Shown one piece after another: positions 9,163 to 20,000 of a stretch of DNA of 64,000 bases (its first letter is position 1; every line of letters starts with the position of its first letter). The stretch covers positions 124,001 to 188,000 of the forward strand of contig NZ_OY829944.1 of NCBI RefSeq assembly GCF_963556105.2, in the 5' to 3' direction. A program made the position numbers and the translations under genes. The notes beneath the pieces were generated by a model that was not told the DNA's origin, searched no databases, and saw only the letters and a list, made by a program, of their open reading frames with translations. The stretch comes from an uncultured Tolumonas sp. GTDB lineage: Bacteria; Pseudomonadota; Gammaproteobacteria; Enterobacterales; Aeromonadaceae.

Positions 9163-11793
9163 ATGTCGTCACCCTCATTTCATCGTAAGCCATTGTTTTC
9201 CGGTGTTCGCGGCCGCCTGTTGTCGTTCAACTTACTGGTGGTGTCGTTAACCCTCGCCATTGGTATCATTGCCGTTTTTGGTTTTAACAATGCTGGGAGA
9301 CTGCTCACAGATATGCAGGAAAGTACGCTGTCAGAAATGAGCAGCGGAATGGAAGTGGGGGTTAAAACTGCGAAAGTGGCGACGGTGGCAGTGAGTTTGA
9401 CGCAAGTCATCGGCGCGATGGAGTATCAAAGTGAATCGGATTTATTGAAGAACTCGCTGCAAGGGTTACGCGATTCATTAACCAAAATGGCGGCCGCGCC
9501 GCTGGCACAGCAACAACCGCAACTGATCAACCGTATTCATAAACGCAGCGATGAATTACAAGAAAGTGTACGTCGTCTGCTCGATCTGACCCGAACCCGT
9601 CATCTGGAACGTCACGATTTACTCGGCGTGATTTATCAGGCGCAATCGCAACTGGAATTGTTGGCGAAAGAAAATGCCGTCGGTTGGCCGACCGCATTAG
9701 AGCAAAGCTTGTTTGCCAATATGCTGGATATGACGCTGACGATTCCGGCATCGCCTGACGTACTCAAGCAGCTGTCTTTATTACGCCAGCGCTGGCAACA
9801 AGGCATTGCGCAGGCTGATCCGGAACGACGCAGCACCTTGCGGGAGTTGTGTAATACCTTGCAGCCGGTCGAGGCGCTGAATCAGAAACTGCAAAACAGT
9901 GATCTGGCCATTGCCTATCATACCTTCCGCATCAAGGCGCTGGTTAACCTGCTGGATGAAGACATCAACCAGTATGTGCAACTGGTGGTCAACTCCGCCA
10001 GTTCACGCGCCGAGCGCACACACAGTGAATTACAAACCAGCACTTTCACTATCGAAATCTTTGGTTTGCTGGCGGTTGTCATTACCGCATTAGCGGGCAA
10101 TTACATCTACGACAATTTAGGTGTGCTGGTTTCCGCGATTGCCGATGCGATGACGCGGCTGACCAAAGGGGAGCGCACCGTGCGGGTGCCGGGTTTGCAC
10201 CGGCAGGATGAACTGGGTGATTTGGCACGCGCTTTTAACGTATTTGCCAATAATGCCGCCTCACTGGCGCGGGTTACCAAGCTGTTTAAAGAAAAAAGCA
10301 TTCAGCTGGAGACTACCTTTCTTTCCATCCGCGATGGTTTTGCCCTGTTTGATGCCGAAGGGGCGTTGGTAGTGTGTAACCCACAATATGCCTCTTTGCT
10401 GCAAATGGAGCAGATCGTCCACGGCTGCCATTTCCGTGAATTATTACAACGTCTGCAAGAGCACGGTGCGCAACGCAGTGATGGCAAGCCATTATCGCCC
10501 GATCATCTGTGGCGTGATGATGACAGCGTATTGACGTTGGAATTGCAGCTGGATGGTGAACGTTACGTCGAACTACGCCTGAACCGGCTGACCAACAAAA
10601 GTATCGCCAGCATGGTATTAGACCGTACCGACCGGAAAGTGCTGGAAGCTGAGCTGATCCACAGCCAGAAAATGAAAGCGGTGGGGCATCTGACCGGTGG
10701 TATTGCGCATGACTTTAATAACCTGCTGGCTGTTATTCTCGGCAATCTGGAATTACTGCAAACGGATGAGCTGGAAGAACGCACACGCCAGCGTATCGAA
10801 CGCGCTTATAAAGCGGCTGAACGAGGGGCGCAGTTGACGCAGCGTCTGCTGGCTTTCTCGCGCAAACAAGCACTGCGCCCGCGAGCTATCGATTTGGCCG
10901 AGCTGGTCACCAACCTGCGCGAACTGATGGAGCATTCATTGCCAGCGACCTTACGGCTGGAACTGGATATTCAACCTGATCTACGAGCGGCCTGGATGGA
11001 TGCCAACCAGTTGGAAAACAGTTTGCTTAATCTGGTGGTGAATGCGCGTGATGCGATGGAGGGGCGTAGTGGCACCATCCGTATTCGTTTGTTCAACCAG
11101 CGCGTTGAACGCACCAGCGGTCGGATACAGGATATGGTCACTGTTGAGGTGATAGACCAAGGCTGTGGTATGACAGCTGACGTATTGCGACGGGTGTTTG
11201 AACCGTTTTTTACTACCAAAGCGGCAGGGAAGGGCAGTGGCCTTGGTCTTTCAATGGTCTATGGTTTTGTGCGCCAGTCTGGTGGGCGCGTGCAAATTGA
11301 CAGTGAACCACAACGCGGCAGTTGTGTGCGTCTGCAATTACCCTGTGCTGAGGCTGAACCAATGGCATTAACTTCAGCGGCTATGCCCACACCGGTATGG
11401 TCAGAAAATGAGATGCCATTAGTGGTGGTGTTGGAAGATCAGACCGATGTGCGACAAACATTGTGTGAATATCTGCACAGCATTGGCTGTCTGACGATGG
11501 ATACCGATTGTGGTAATCAGGCACTGGCATGGGTGAAAACCATACCCGATGTAAAATTGCTGATCAGCGACATTGTTTTACCTGGCCAGGCCAGTGGCAT
11601 CGAAATAGTGCAGCAAGCACAACAACTGAACGCCGATTTAAAATTATTGTTAGTCAGTGGACATGATTTCAGTGAACAAGTCGCCAAGTTGAACTGGCCA
11701 TTATTAACTAAACCCTATACTCGAGCCGATCTAGTGACGCAATTGACACACTTATGGCAAAAAAATCACTCAAAAATTGATGTAACAGGGTAA
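9163..11793 (+). CDS. Hybrid sensor histidine kinase (TorS-like architecture, no Hpt)
   Basis: An 876-residue inner-membrane kinase. Order of parts: TM1 (about 18-40), a mainly helical periplasmic sensor (45-295), TM2 (296-316), HAMP (317-370, with [11 protein letters not shown]), a PAS domain (about 383-490), a HisKA dimerisation helix with His516 in GGIAHDFNN, and HATPase (N-box VVNARD, G boxes DQGCGM and GKGSGLGL). A C-terminal receiver follows with ED (758-759), phosphoacceptor Asp803 and TKP. There is no Hpt domain, so signal transfer is either direct from His516 to the regulator at 572 or through a separate Hpt protein. Its long helical periplasmic region resembles TorS, which senses via a periplasmic binding protein. 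Together with the divergent sugar transporter operon, this makes sugar sensing the likely role (inference). Confidence 0.88.
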   Translation: MSSPSFHRKPLFSGVRGRLLSFNLLVVSLTLAIGIIAVFGFNNAGRLLTDMQESTLSEMSSGMEVGVKTAKVATVAVSLTQVIGAMEYQSESDLLKNSLQGLRDSLTKMAAAPLAQQQPQLINRIHKRSDELQESVRRLLDLTRTRHLERHDLLGVIYQAQSQLELLAKENAVGWPTALEQSLFANMLDMTLTIPASPDVLKQLSLLRQRWQQGIAQADPERRSTLRELCNTLQPVEALNQKLQNSDLAIAYHTFRIKALVNLLDEDINQYVQLVVNSASSRAERTHSELQTSTFTIEIFGLLAVVITALAGNYIYDNLGVLVSAIADAMTRLTKGERTVRVPGLHRQDELGDLARAFNVFANNAASLARVTKLFKEKSIQLETTFLSIRDGFALFDAEGALVVCNPQYASLLQMEQIVHGCHFRELLQRLQEHGAQRSDGKPLSPDHLWRDDDSVLTLELQLDGERYVELRLNRLTNKSIASMVLDRTDRKVLEAELIHSQKMKAVGHLTGGIAHDFNNLLAVILGNLELLQTDELEERTRQRIERAYKAAERGAQLTQRLLAFSRKQALRPRAIDLAELVTNLRELMEHSLPATLRLELDIQPDLRAAWMDANQLENSLLNLVVNARDAMEGRSGTIRIRLFNQRVERTSGRIQDMVTVEVIDQGCGMTADVLRRVFEPFFTTKAAGKGSGLGLSMVYGFVRQSGGRVQIDSEPQRGSCVRLQLPCAEAEPMALTSAAMPTPVWSENEMPLVVVLEDQTDVRQTLCEYLHSIGCLTMDTDCGNQALAWVKTIPDVKLLISDIVLPGQASGIEIVQQAQQLNADLKLLLVSGHDFSEQVAKLNWPLLTKPYTRADLVTQLTHLWQKNHSKIDVTG

Positions 11794-11920
11794 TTTTCGT
11801 GTTTTTTCTGTCTGAGTCCTATCATAGCGATTGTTTGATGAGCACAAATCGGAGAAGATAGCGCCAAGGATCAGTACATTGAGTTTTTGTGTGCAAAATG
11901 CAAAAAAATCTCCGTTAGTA

Positions 11921-11953
11921 TTGATTCGTATGGCCGTTTTTGTGTCATACTAT
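11921..11953 (+). promoter_or_regulatory. Possible lpp promoter
   Basis: TTGATT (11921-11926) and CATACT/TACTAT (11946-11953) could be -35 and -10 elements ahead of lpp. Spacing to the best -10 is long (19 bp), so the exact -35 is uncertain. The 200-bp gap upstream of lpp otherwise holds no gene. Confidence 0.35.
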
Positions 11954-11994
11954 TGAGGCTTTGAAGCCATCCTAATAAAGTCAAAGGAGTTATC

Positions 11995-12243
11995 ATGAAC
12001 AAGTATCAAGTACTGCTGGGCACCATCGCTCTGAGCTCAACCCTGCTGGTTGGTTGTGCAAACACCTCTAAAATCGAATCTGACGTTCAGACCCTGACTG
12101 GTAAAGTTGACCAGCTGGCTACTGAAGTTGGTTCAATCAAAGACGGTCAGAGCAAACTGGCTGCTGACGTTGCTGACGCTAAAGCAGAAGCTGCTCGCGC
12201 TAACGCACGTCTGGACAACCTGGCAACTCATTACAAGAAATAA
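11995..12243 (+). CDS. lpp: Major outer membrane (murein) lipoprotein Lpp
   Basis: An 82-residue Braun-type lipoprotein (E. coli Lpp is 78). The signal peptide ends in the lipobox LVGC (lipidated Cys21). A trimeric coiled coil of Ala/Leu/Asn/Asp heptads (SKIESDVQTLTGKVDQL onward) follows, and the C-terminus is YKK, whose last Lys is the site of covalent attachment to peptidoglycan. It is lipid-anchored in the outer membrane and crosslinked to murein by L,D-transpeptidases. AAAGGAG lies 6 nt before the ATG, and the codons are strongly biased as expected for a very abundant protein. Its own terminator follows at 12268. The neighbouring gene on the opposite strand encodes the enzyme type that performs the crosslink. 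Confidence 0.97.
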   Translation: MNKYQVLLGTIALSSTLLVGCANTSKIESDVQTLTGKVDQLATEVGSIKDGQSKLAADVADAKAEAARANARLDNLATHYKK

Positions 12244-12267
12244 TTATTTCTTGGTGATGAACCCTCT

Positions 12268-12302
12268 GATGTGGCACTGCTTTGCGGTGCCTCATCATTT
12301 TT
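12268..12302 (+). terminator. lpp terminator
   Basis: Stem GATGTGGCAC / GTGCCTCATC (one mismatch) with a TGCTTTGCG loop is followed by ATTTTTG, 25 nt after the lpp stop. This is a typical Rho-independent terminator. Confidence 0.85.
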
Positions 12303-12404
12303 GGGCTTCTGATAATTTCATTTCCTGATTCTCTTACTGTTTTTTCTCTCCCATTCATCTGCATATTTTATCTGTTGTCGTTTTATCTCATTTTTTCCGG
12401 CCAT

Positions 12405-12430
12405 AAAAAAACCCCGCCGTAGCGAGGTTT
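12405..12430 (-). terminator. Terminator of L,D-transpeptidase gene
   Basis: Reading the minus strand, AACCTCGC-TACG-GCGGGGTT is followed by a run of seven T. It lies about 20 nt after the transpeptidase stop codon, so it terminates that gene and isolates it from lpp. Confidence 0.87.
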
Positions 12431-12451
12431 GAATGCAATACGTAGAAGCAA

Positions 12452-13385
12452 TTAGTTCGCTTGCGGATTGATCTGAGTCGGTAAACCAGTACGCTCTTCC
12501 AATATTTGCTTCACCACATGCGAATCAGTATCCGCTTTCGCAATGAAGTGGCCGATGCCAGCAGTCATTGGTAATGAAGCCTGTTCGGTTGAGTTGAGTT
12601 CTTCCATGGTGCGAGACAGTGGCTCATGCACTTCCAGATAACGGCGACCATCCGGCTCTTGGGTGGCTTTCACTGGTTGGTTGATGAATTGAACGCGAGT
12701 CCCAACAGGAACAACGCTGAACAGGTGCTTGATGTCGTCATTACGCAGACGAATACAGCCGTGGCTGACACGCAGACCGATACCAAAACTGGCGTTGGTG
12801 CCGTGAATGGCGTACAGGTTACCCACATACAGTGCGAACAGACCCATTGGGTTTTCTGGGCCAGCAGGAACTACTGCAGGCAACGGTTCACCCATGGCGG
12901 CATATTCTTTATGTACTTTCGCGGTCGGGGTCCAGGTTGGGTTGGCTTGTTTGCGCTGCACTGAGGTTACCCAGTTTTCTGGGGTATCTTTACCCAGCTG
13001 ACCGATACCGACTGGCAGTACTTCGACAGTTTTTTTTGCCTTTCGGATAATAATACAGACGCATTTCTGCCACGTTGATGACGATGCCTTCGCGCGGGGT
13101 ATCCGGCAGGATCAGCTGTTGTGGAATGATCAGCGTGCTGCCTGGTTTTGGCAGATAAGGGTCAACCCCATGGTTGGCTTCCATCATGCCACTCAGGCCG
13201 ATTTGATATTTGGCAGCGATCGCTTCCAGAGGTTGTTTGCTATCAGCAGGGACAACATACTCAATATTCTGGCCAACTAAGCGGCTGTTTGCTGCTGGCA
13301 ACGGGTATTCAACGGCCGACGCTGACAGGCTGGTCAGGGTCAGACCACACAGCAGAGCCGGAATGGCATTGCGCATGATGTTCAT
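12452..13385 (-). pseudogene. L,D-transpeptidase (ErfK/YbiS/LdtA type), frame broken at an A8 tract
   Basis: Two consecutive minus-strand frames encode one protein of about 310 residues (E. coli LdtB is 306). The first frame (13385-12990) has a signal peptide, a LysM-like segment ([21 protein letters not shown]) and the start of the YkuD domain, ending [12 protein letters not shown]. It then runs out of frame at eight consecutive A (T on the plus strand, 13030-13037). Removing one A gives [23 protein letters not shown] and joins smoothly to the second frame. That frame carries the catalytic IHGT...SHGCIRL motif. The family attaches Lpp to peptidoglycan and forms 3-3 crosslinks. The break may be a real mutation, slippage-dependent expression or a homopolymer sequencing error. 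All catalytic residues survive in the downstream frame, and the absence of other decay argues against an old pseudogene. Confidence 0.85.
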
Positions 13386-13689
13386 AAGGGTCCTGTAATT
13401 GTTACTTGATTCAAGCTAATTGAGTTAGTTTGGCTATTTATCGGTTTTGTTTTTTACATGCTCAGTTTATTGGTCAGAGTGAGGGTGTGACCAAGATGCG
13501 CATTTTTGCCCTGTCTGCGTAATATTTCAACTTTATGATGCAAATCACTGCAAAAAGTCATGCTATCGGATTGTTGGCCGGCTAAATAATCGATTTTTCC
13601 GAAGATTGTGCCCAAACGAATAGTGATGAGCGGTCGCTTTCCTCTATTATCGATATCATCGCAGCGCAGTTTAGACACAGGTAGCGGGC

Positions 13690-16600
13690 ATGTTCAGGGT
13701 TTATCATTCCAATCAATTGGATGTTCTAAAAAGTCTGTTAGCACATCTCATTCAATTGTCACCGCTGCAACCAGCATTGGCGGCAGAAACTATTCTGGTA
13801 CAAAGCCCCGGCATGGCGCAGTGGCTGAAACAAGCACTGGCACAAGATCTGGGTGTGGCGGCGAATATCGTGTTTCCGCTGCCATCGAGTTTTATCTGGC
13901 AGATGTTTCATCAGGTGCTGCCGGAAGTGCCGAAAGAAAACCCCTACACCAAACCAGCGATGTTGTGGCGACTGATGCAGTTGTTACCACAATGCATGAA
14001 TGAAGAGCTGTTTGCGCCACTGGCCGGTTATCTGGCGCAAGATGATGACGGTCGGCGTTGTTATCAGTTGTGCCAGCGCATTGCCGACCTGTTCGACCAA
14101 TATCTGGTCTATCGGCCGGACTGGATTGTTGATTGGGAACAAGGTGGTGCGTTAGGTGCAGAAGCGCAGCCGTGGCAGCCGGTGTTGTGGCGTAAATTGG
14201 TGGCATTGACCGAACAGCAAGCCAGCCATCTGCACCGGGTTAACTTATTTTCGAGTTTTATCAACACGCTAAAAGCCGGTAAACCAAAAGCGGTGCTACC
14301 GCAGCGATTGTTTGTATTTGGTATCTCCTCACTGCCGCCGCATTATCTGGAAGCGCTGATGGCGCTGGGTGAGCATTGCGAAGTGCATCTGCTGCTTACT
14401 AACCCAAGTCGTTATTACTGGGGTGATCTGCAGGAAGAGAACCAGCTCAACCGGCGGGTGCTGAATAACTTGCTGGCGCAGCGCCGCGAACGTTGGCAGC
14501 AGGCGGAGTTGCAGCAGCCACTCTTACCCGAGACCGAATTAGCGCGACTGTTCAGCGATGACGGCGAACAGCAGGGTAACCCGTTATTGGTGTCACTCGG
14601 CAAACAGGGGCGTGATTATCTGGCGCTGTTGGCGGAGATCAGCGCGGCCGAGATTGACGCCTTTGCGGAGATCAACAGTGATAGCCTGTTGCATCTGGTG
14701 CAGCAAGATCTGTTGGAACTGCAAGATGGCACCCGTATCAAGCCGAAACGAAATGTGACTTTAGATGACCGATCACTGGTGCTGCACGGTTGTCACAGCC
14801 CGTTGCGCGAAGTGGAGGTGCTGCATGACCAACTGCTGCAACGCTTTGGCGCTGACTCAAACCTGACCCCGAAAGACGTTGTGGTGATGGTGGCGGATAT
14901 CAACCGCTACGGCCCGTATATCCAAGCCGTATTCGGCAGTGCGGCGGGTGAGCGCTACATTCCGTTTTCGATTTCTGACCGCTCGGCAACGCAGGAAAAT
15001 CCGTTACTGCAAAGTTTCCTGATCTTGCTGTCGCTGCCGAGTTTACGCTGTACGGCGACCGAGTTGCTGGAATTACTGGCGGTGCCCGCGCTGCTAAAAC
15101 GCTTCGGGCTGGCGGAAAGTGATCTGTCCACACTGCGTCGCTGGGCGCTGGAATCGGGCGTGCGCTGGGGGCTGGCGCCTGCTGATGGCGAGCGCTTTGA
15201 GTTACCACCGCGTGAACGGCATACCTGGTCGTTCGGGCTGGAGCGGATGCTGCTCGGTTTTGCCAGTGGTAACGAAACCCTGTTTGCCGATGTCGCACCG
15301 TGCACCACGATTGAAGGGCAAAATGCGGTGAAACTCGGCCAACTGGCGCGTTTTATCAGCCAAGTGCTGGCGTTGCGTGATGAATTGGAAACGGCACGTC
15401 CGATCACCGAATGGCAGAATTTGGTCGATCGGCTGTTACTCGATTTTTACCTGCTGGAAGAGCAGCTCGATGAAGCCGATGCAGCGGCACTGAGCCTGAT
15501 CCGCACGACCGTACAAAGCTGGCAGCAACGGCTGTCGCAGATGAACTATCAGGCGCCATTACCGCTAACCGTATTCCACGATCATCTGCAAAGTGAGCTG
15601 AACGCGGTGCGCGGCGGGCAGCAATTCCTCGCCGGACGGGTCAACTTCTGCACCCTGATGCCGATGCGGGCAATTCCTTTTAAAGTGGTGTGCCTGCTGG
15701 GCATGAACGATGGCTTGTATCCGCGTAGCATGCCGCCGCTGGGTTTTGATTTGATGGCCAACCAGCCACGCAAAGGTGATCGTTCACGCCGTGAAGACGA
15801 CCGCTATCTGTTTTTAGAGGCCATGCTCGCCGCCCAGGAACAGCTCTATATTTCATATGTGTCGCACAGTGCTACCGACAACCGGCACCTGATGCCATCG
15901 GTGCTCGTCACCGAATTGCAGGAGTATTGCCAGCGCGCATTTTGTCTGGCGACAGCGAGTGACGATGACGAGGCGAAACAAGAAGAGCGGTTGCTGGCGC
16001 ATCTGCTGACCGAACATCCGTTGGTGCCTTACGATGCCCGCTATTTTACGCCGGATGCGCAAGTGGCTGGGGCGCGGCTGTTTAGTTATGCCGCCGATTG
16101 GCTGCCAGCGCTGGCGCCGACCGGGAATGCCGGCTTTTTTGATGGTGAGCTGCCATTACCTGATGAGCTTAATATCACCAAACAGAAACCCGAGATTGAA
16201 TTGGCCGATTGGCTGCGTTTTTTTCGCAATCCGGTAGCGGGATTTTTCCGTCGTCGCCTGCGTGTGCAGTTTGTGGAACGTGAAGCGGCGTTGGAAGACA
16301 GTGAGCCATTCTGGTTAGATAAACTGCAGCAATATCAGTTGCGTGAACGGCTGTTGCGTTATCAGCGCCTTGGCGTGGCAGAGACTGTTTGGCAACCGCG
16401 TTTGCTGGCCGAAGGACAGTTGCCCGATGGCGAGTTTGGCAAGCTGGCGCTACAGGGTGATGCCAACAACCTCACGCCATTGGTGATGGCGATGCAAACA
16501 TGGCCGCTGGCACAGGCGCAACGCGAAACCTTCCATCTGGATTTCAACGACTGGCAGCTGCTCGGCAGTGTTGGTGACGTCTATCACGGTCAGTTGGTAC

Positions 16601-17094
16601 GGCATCGGGTGAGTAAACTCAAAGCCAGCTGGCTGGTGGCGATCTGGCTAGAACATCTGGCGCTATCGGCAGCTGGAAAACTGACTAAACCCACGCAGTT
16701 GCTGGCATTGGATAACGGCAGTTTAGGCGAATGGACACTTGAGGTGCTCCGTGTCGAGGATGCGCGAGCACAGCTGCAATTGTGGTGGGCGGCGTTTCTG
16801 GCGGGCATGCAGCGCCCGCTCTGTTTACCGGTGAACACGGCGTGGGTGTGGCTGGAAAAAGCCCTGACCGAAAGGGGCGAGCTGGGCGATGCCGCGCAGC
16901 AGTTACAGGCGCGCGAGTCGGCGCAGAAAAGCTATCTTGGCGATGGTTCGTTTGTGATTGGGGAGGTGCAAGACACCTACTTAGCCCGCTGTTTCCCTGA
17001 ATTAACTGATACGCATTGGTTGGAAATACAAACTTGGGCGGTGCAATTGCTGCTGCCATTACGCCAGCATTTGCAGGAGGCAGAACATGAGTAA
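13690..17094 (+). CDS. recC: Exodeoxyribonuclease V subunit gamma, RecC
   Basis: 1134 residues (E. coli 1122), the scaffold and Chi-recognition subunit of RecBCD. The N-terminus FRVYHSNQLDVL matches the family start. Recognisable blocks include SPGMAQWLK, FIWQMFHQVLPE, DLFDQYLVYRPDW, LLTNPSRYYWGD, CHSPLREVEVLHD and the very conserved LMPMRAIPFKVVCLLGMND...GDRSRREDDRYLFLEA region (about 655-715). RecC folds like a helicase but has lost ATPase motifs, as here. It overlaps recB by 8 nt. In E. coli ptrA intervenes between recC and recB; here it does not. The 304-bp gap upstream of recC holds no convincing gene. Confidence 0.97.
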   Translation: MFRVYHSNQLDVLKSLLAHLIQLSPLQPALAAETILVQSPGMAQWLKQALAQDLGVAANIVFPLPSSFIWQMFHQVLPEVPKENPYTKPAMLWRLMQLLPQCMNEELFAPLAGYLAQDDDGRRCYQLCQRIADLFDQYLVYRPDWIVDWEQGGALGAEAQPWQPVLWRKLVALTEQQASHLHRVNLFSSFINTLKAGKPKAVLPQRLFVFGISSLPPHYLEALMALGEHCEVHLLLTNPSRYYWGDLQEENQLNRRVLNNLLAQRRERWQQAELQQPLLPETELARLFSDDGEQQGNPLLVSLGKQGRDYLALLAEISAAEIDAFAEINSDSLLHLVQQDLLELQDGTRIKPKRNVTLDDRSLVLHGCHSPLREVEVLHDQLLQRFGADSNLTPKDVVVMVADINRYGPYIQAVFGSAAGERYIPFSISDRSATQENPLLQSFLILLSLPSLRCTATELLELLAVPALLKRFGLAESDLSTLRRWALESGVRWGLAPADGERFELPPRERHTWSFGLERMLLGFASGNETLFADVAPCTTIEGQNAVKLGQLARFISQVLALRDELETARPITEWQNLVDRLLLDFYLLEEQLDEADAAALSLIRTTVQSWQQRLSQMNYQAPLPLTVFHDHLQSELNAVRGGQQFLAGRVNFCTLMPMRAIPFKVVCLLGMNDGLYPRSMPPLGFDLMANQPRKGDRSRREDDRYLFLEAMLAAQEQLYISYVSHSATDNRHLMPSVLVTELQEYCQRAFCLATASDDDEAKQEERLLAHLLTEHPLVPYDARYFTPDAQVAGARLFSYAADWLPALAPTGNAGFFDGELPLPDELNITKQKPEIELADWLRFFRNPVAGFFRRRLRVQFVEREAALEDSEPFWLDKLQQYQLRERLLRYQRLGVAETVWQPRLLAEGQLPDGEFGKLALQGDANNLTPLVMAMQTWPLAQAQRETFHLDFNDWQLLGSVGDVYHGQLVRHRVSKLKASWLVAIWLEHLALSAAGKLTKPTQLLALDNGSLGEWTLEVLRVEDARAQLQLWWAAFLAGMQRPLCLPVNTAWVWLEKALTERGELGDAAQQLQARESAQKSYLGDGSFVIGEVQDTYLARCFPELTDTHWLEIQTWAVQLLLPLRQHLQEAEHE

Positions 17095-20000
17095 GCCACT
17101 GGATATTCTCAGTTTCCCGCTCAGTGGATTACGCCTGATCGAGGCCAGTGCCGGTACGGGGAAAACCTACACCATTGCCGGGTTGTATCTGCGCTTATTG
17201 CTGGGGCATGGTGTGGGTGAGGCGGGGTTTGGCACGCCGCTGCTGGTCGATCGTATTCTGGTGGTGACCTTCACCGAAGCGGCCACCGCTGAGCTGCGCG
17301 AGCGTATCTTAAAAGCGATCCGTGATACGCGACGGGCGATTGAGGCAGGGTTTAGCCAAGACCCGCTGATCCAACGTTTGTTGGATGAGTGCCCGAACAA
17401 AGCGCTGGCGTTACGTCAGTTGCTGACTGCCGAACGGCAGATGGATGAAGCGGCGATCTACACCATTCATGGTTTTTGCCAGCGTATGCTGACGCAAAAC
17501 GCCTTTGAGTCGGGCAGTCTGTTCGATAATGAATTTCTAACCGAAGAGCAGAATCTGCGCGCCGTGGCCGTGGCTGATTTTTGGCGACACACCACTTATC
17601 AGGTCGATGCCTTGCTGGCGCAAGCGCTGCTCGATCATTGGAAAGGGCCCGATGCGCTGTTGCGCGAAATCAGCCCACATCTGGCATTGGCCGGTTTGCA
17701 ATGTCAGCCGCGTACCAGCGAGAGCTTGGCCGAGCGCCATCAGGCGATCATCGCGCGATTAAATAGTTTACGAGCAGCATGGCTCGCGGCTGTGGGCAGC
17801 CTTGATGCGGTGATCACGGCATCGGGGGTCAGTAAACAGAGTTATTCGAAAAAGAATCTACCGAACTGGCTAAATAAAGTCAGTGAGTGGGTCAATACTC
17901 CGCTCAAAAGTTATCAGTTACCCAAAGCACTGGAAAACTTTTCCGCGTCGGTGTTGGCAGCGAAAACCAAAGCGGGTGCGGTGCCAACTCATCCGTTATT
18001 TGATCAAATTGAAACGCTGTTGGCACAACCCAACGATATCGACGATGTGGTGATTGCTGCGGCCCTCACGCAGGTGCGCGCACGCTTGCAGCAACAAAAA
18101 CAGCGGCAGCAACAGTTGTCGTTTGATGATCTGCTGGCCAATCTGGCACGGGCATTAGGCTCCGAGCGTGGCGCTGTGCTGGCGGAACGTATTCGCGAGC
18201 AATATCCGGTCGCCATGATCGACGAGTTTCAGGATACCGACCCGCTGCAATATCAGATCTTCTCGACCTTGTATGGGCAAAATCCGGAATGCGGCTTTTA
18301 CATGATCGGCGACCCCAAACAGGCGATTTACGCCTTCCGTGGTGCCGATATTTTTACCTACATCGCCGCGAAGCAGCAGGTGGCTGCGCATTACACACTG
18401 CAAACCAACTACCGTTCCACCGATGAATTAGTGCGGGCGGTGAATGCTTTATTTGCCCATTCCCACGCCCCGTTTATTTATCAAGACAGCATTCCGTTTG
18501 AAGCGGTGAAAGCCAAGGGCAAAGAGACCGGTTTTGTGTTAGAAGGCCAGCCGCAAACAGCATTGCAATGTTGCTTCCCGCTGGAAGGCGAAGTCAGTGG
18601 TGCGGCCTATCAGCAACGCATGGCGCTGGCGGCGGCTGCGCAAATTTATACGTGGTTGACGGCTGCAAAAGACGGGCAGGCGACGCTGGATGGTAAAGCG
18701 CTACGACCCAATGATATCGCGGTGCTGGTGCGCAGCGGGCGCGAGGCCGCCGTGATGCAGCAAGCCTTGCATGAATGCGGCATCGCCAGTGTCTATCTTT
18801 CCAATCGGGAGTCGGTGTTCGCACAACCCGTGGCGCACGATGTGGCGCGTCTGCTGGAAGCTTGCCTCAATCCGCAGGATGAGATGCTCATTCGTGCGGC
18901 GATGGCGACGGGTTTGCAGGGCTGGACGGTAACGCAACTGGCCAACCTGAACGACGATGAAAGCTTGTGGGAGCAGACCGTCGAGCGTATCCGACAGGCG
19001 GGCGAGTTATGGCGACAACGTGGCATTTTGCCGATGCTGCGCCAGTGGTTGTTCTGGTATCAAATTCCTGAACGTTTGTTAGGTGAAGTGAATGGCGAGC
19101 GCCAACTGACCGATGTGCTGCATTTAGGCGAGCTATTGCAAACCGCTGCCAGTACGCTAAACGGTGAACATGCATTACTGCGCTGGTTACTGGAGCGTTG
19201 CCAGCAACCGAATGGCGATGCGGACGAGCAACAACTGCGGCTCGATTCCGAGCGTCAGCGCGTGCAGATCGTCACCATCCATAAATCAAAAGGGCTGCAA
19301 TATGGTCTGGTATTGCTGCCGTTTATCTGCGCTTATCGGGGCAATGACACGCCGCGTTATCACACGGATAACGGTGTGCGACTCGATTTGAGCGGCTCAG
19401 ATGAAGCGTGGGAGCAAGCGGCCGAAGAGCGTTTGGCGGAAGATCTGCGGCTGCTGTATGTGGCGTTAACGCGCGGTGTGTTTGTCACCTGGCTGGGGCT
19501 CGCCGATCTGAAAGCCAACAGCAAAACCAAGGCGAAAGATGATCGTCCGGCGGCGCTGGATTATTTGCTGAAAAACGATAGCGATATGGCATTCACGCAG
19601 CGATTCCACCAGTGGCTGCACAAGCAGAATAATCATGATTTGGCGATGGAGGTGGCGGAGATCGTCTTTCCTACTAAGCCTTATCAGGAAGTTAAACCGC
19701 TATTACCTACAGCACAGGCTCGGCAGTTTAGCGGGCAACTGGAGCGCAACTGGCGGGTGACCTCTTATTCGGCACTCACGGTCAGCCATGGTTCCACACC
19801 GCCCAAACCGGCTGTGCCGTTAGTGATGAGCGAAATCGAACCAACTGCGCCGCGTTTTGATGTGTTCAGTTTCCCGCGTGGCGCACATGCCGGTACCTTC
19901 CTGCATAGTTTGTTGGAAGATCTTGATTTTGGTGCCGATGGTGCCAGCCGTCAGCAATGGATCGTGCAGCATCTGCAAGGCGTGCAACTGAGCCACGATT

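Noticed and set aside
13454..13678. 74-codon minus-strand frame between ldt and recC
   Set aside because: Composition and text show no family feature, there is no good ribosome site and it sits in the A/T-rich recC upstream region. Treated as chance.
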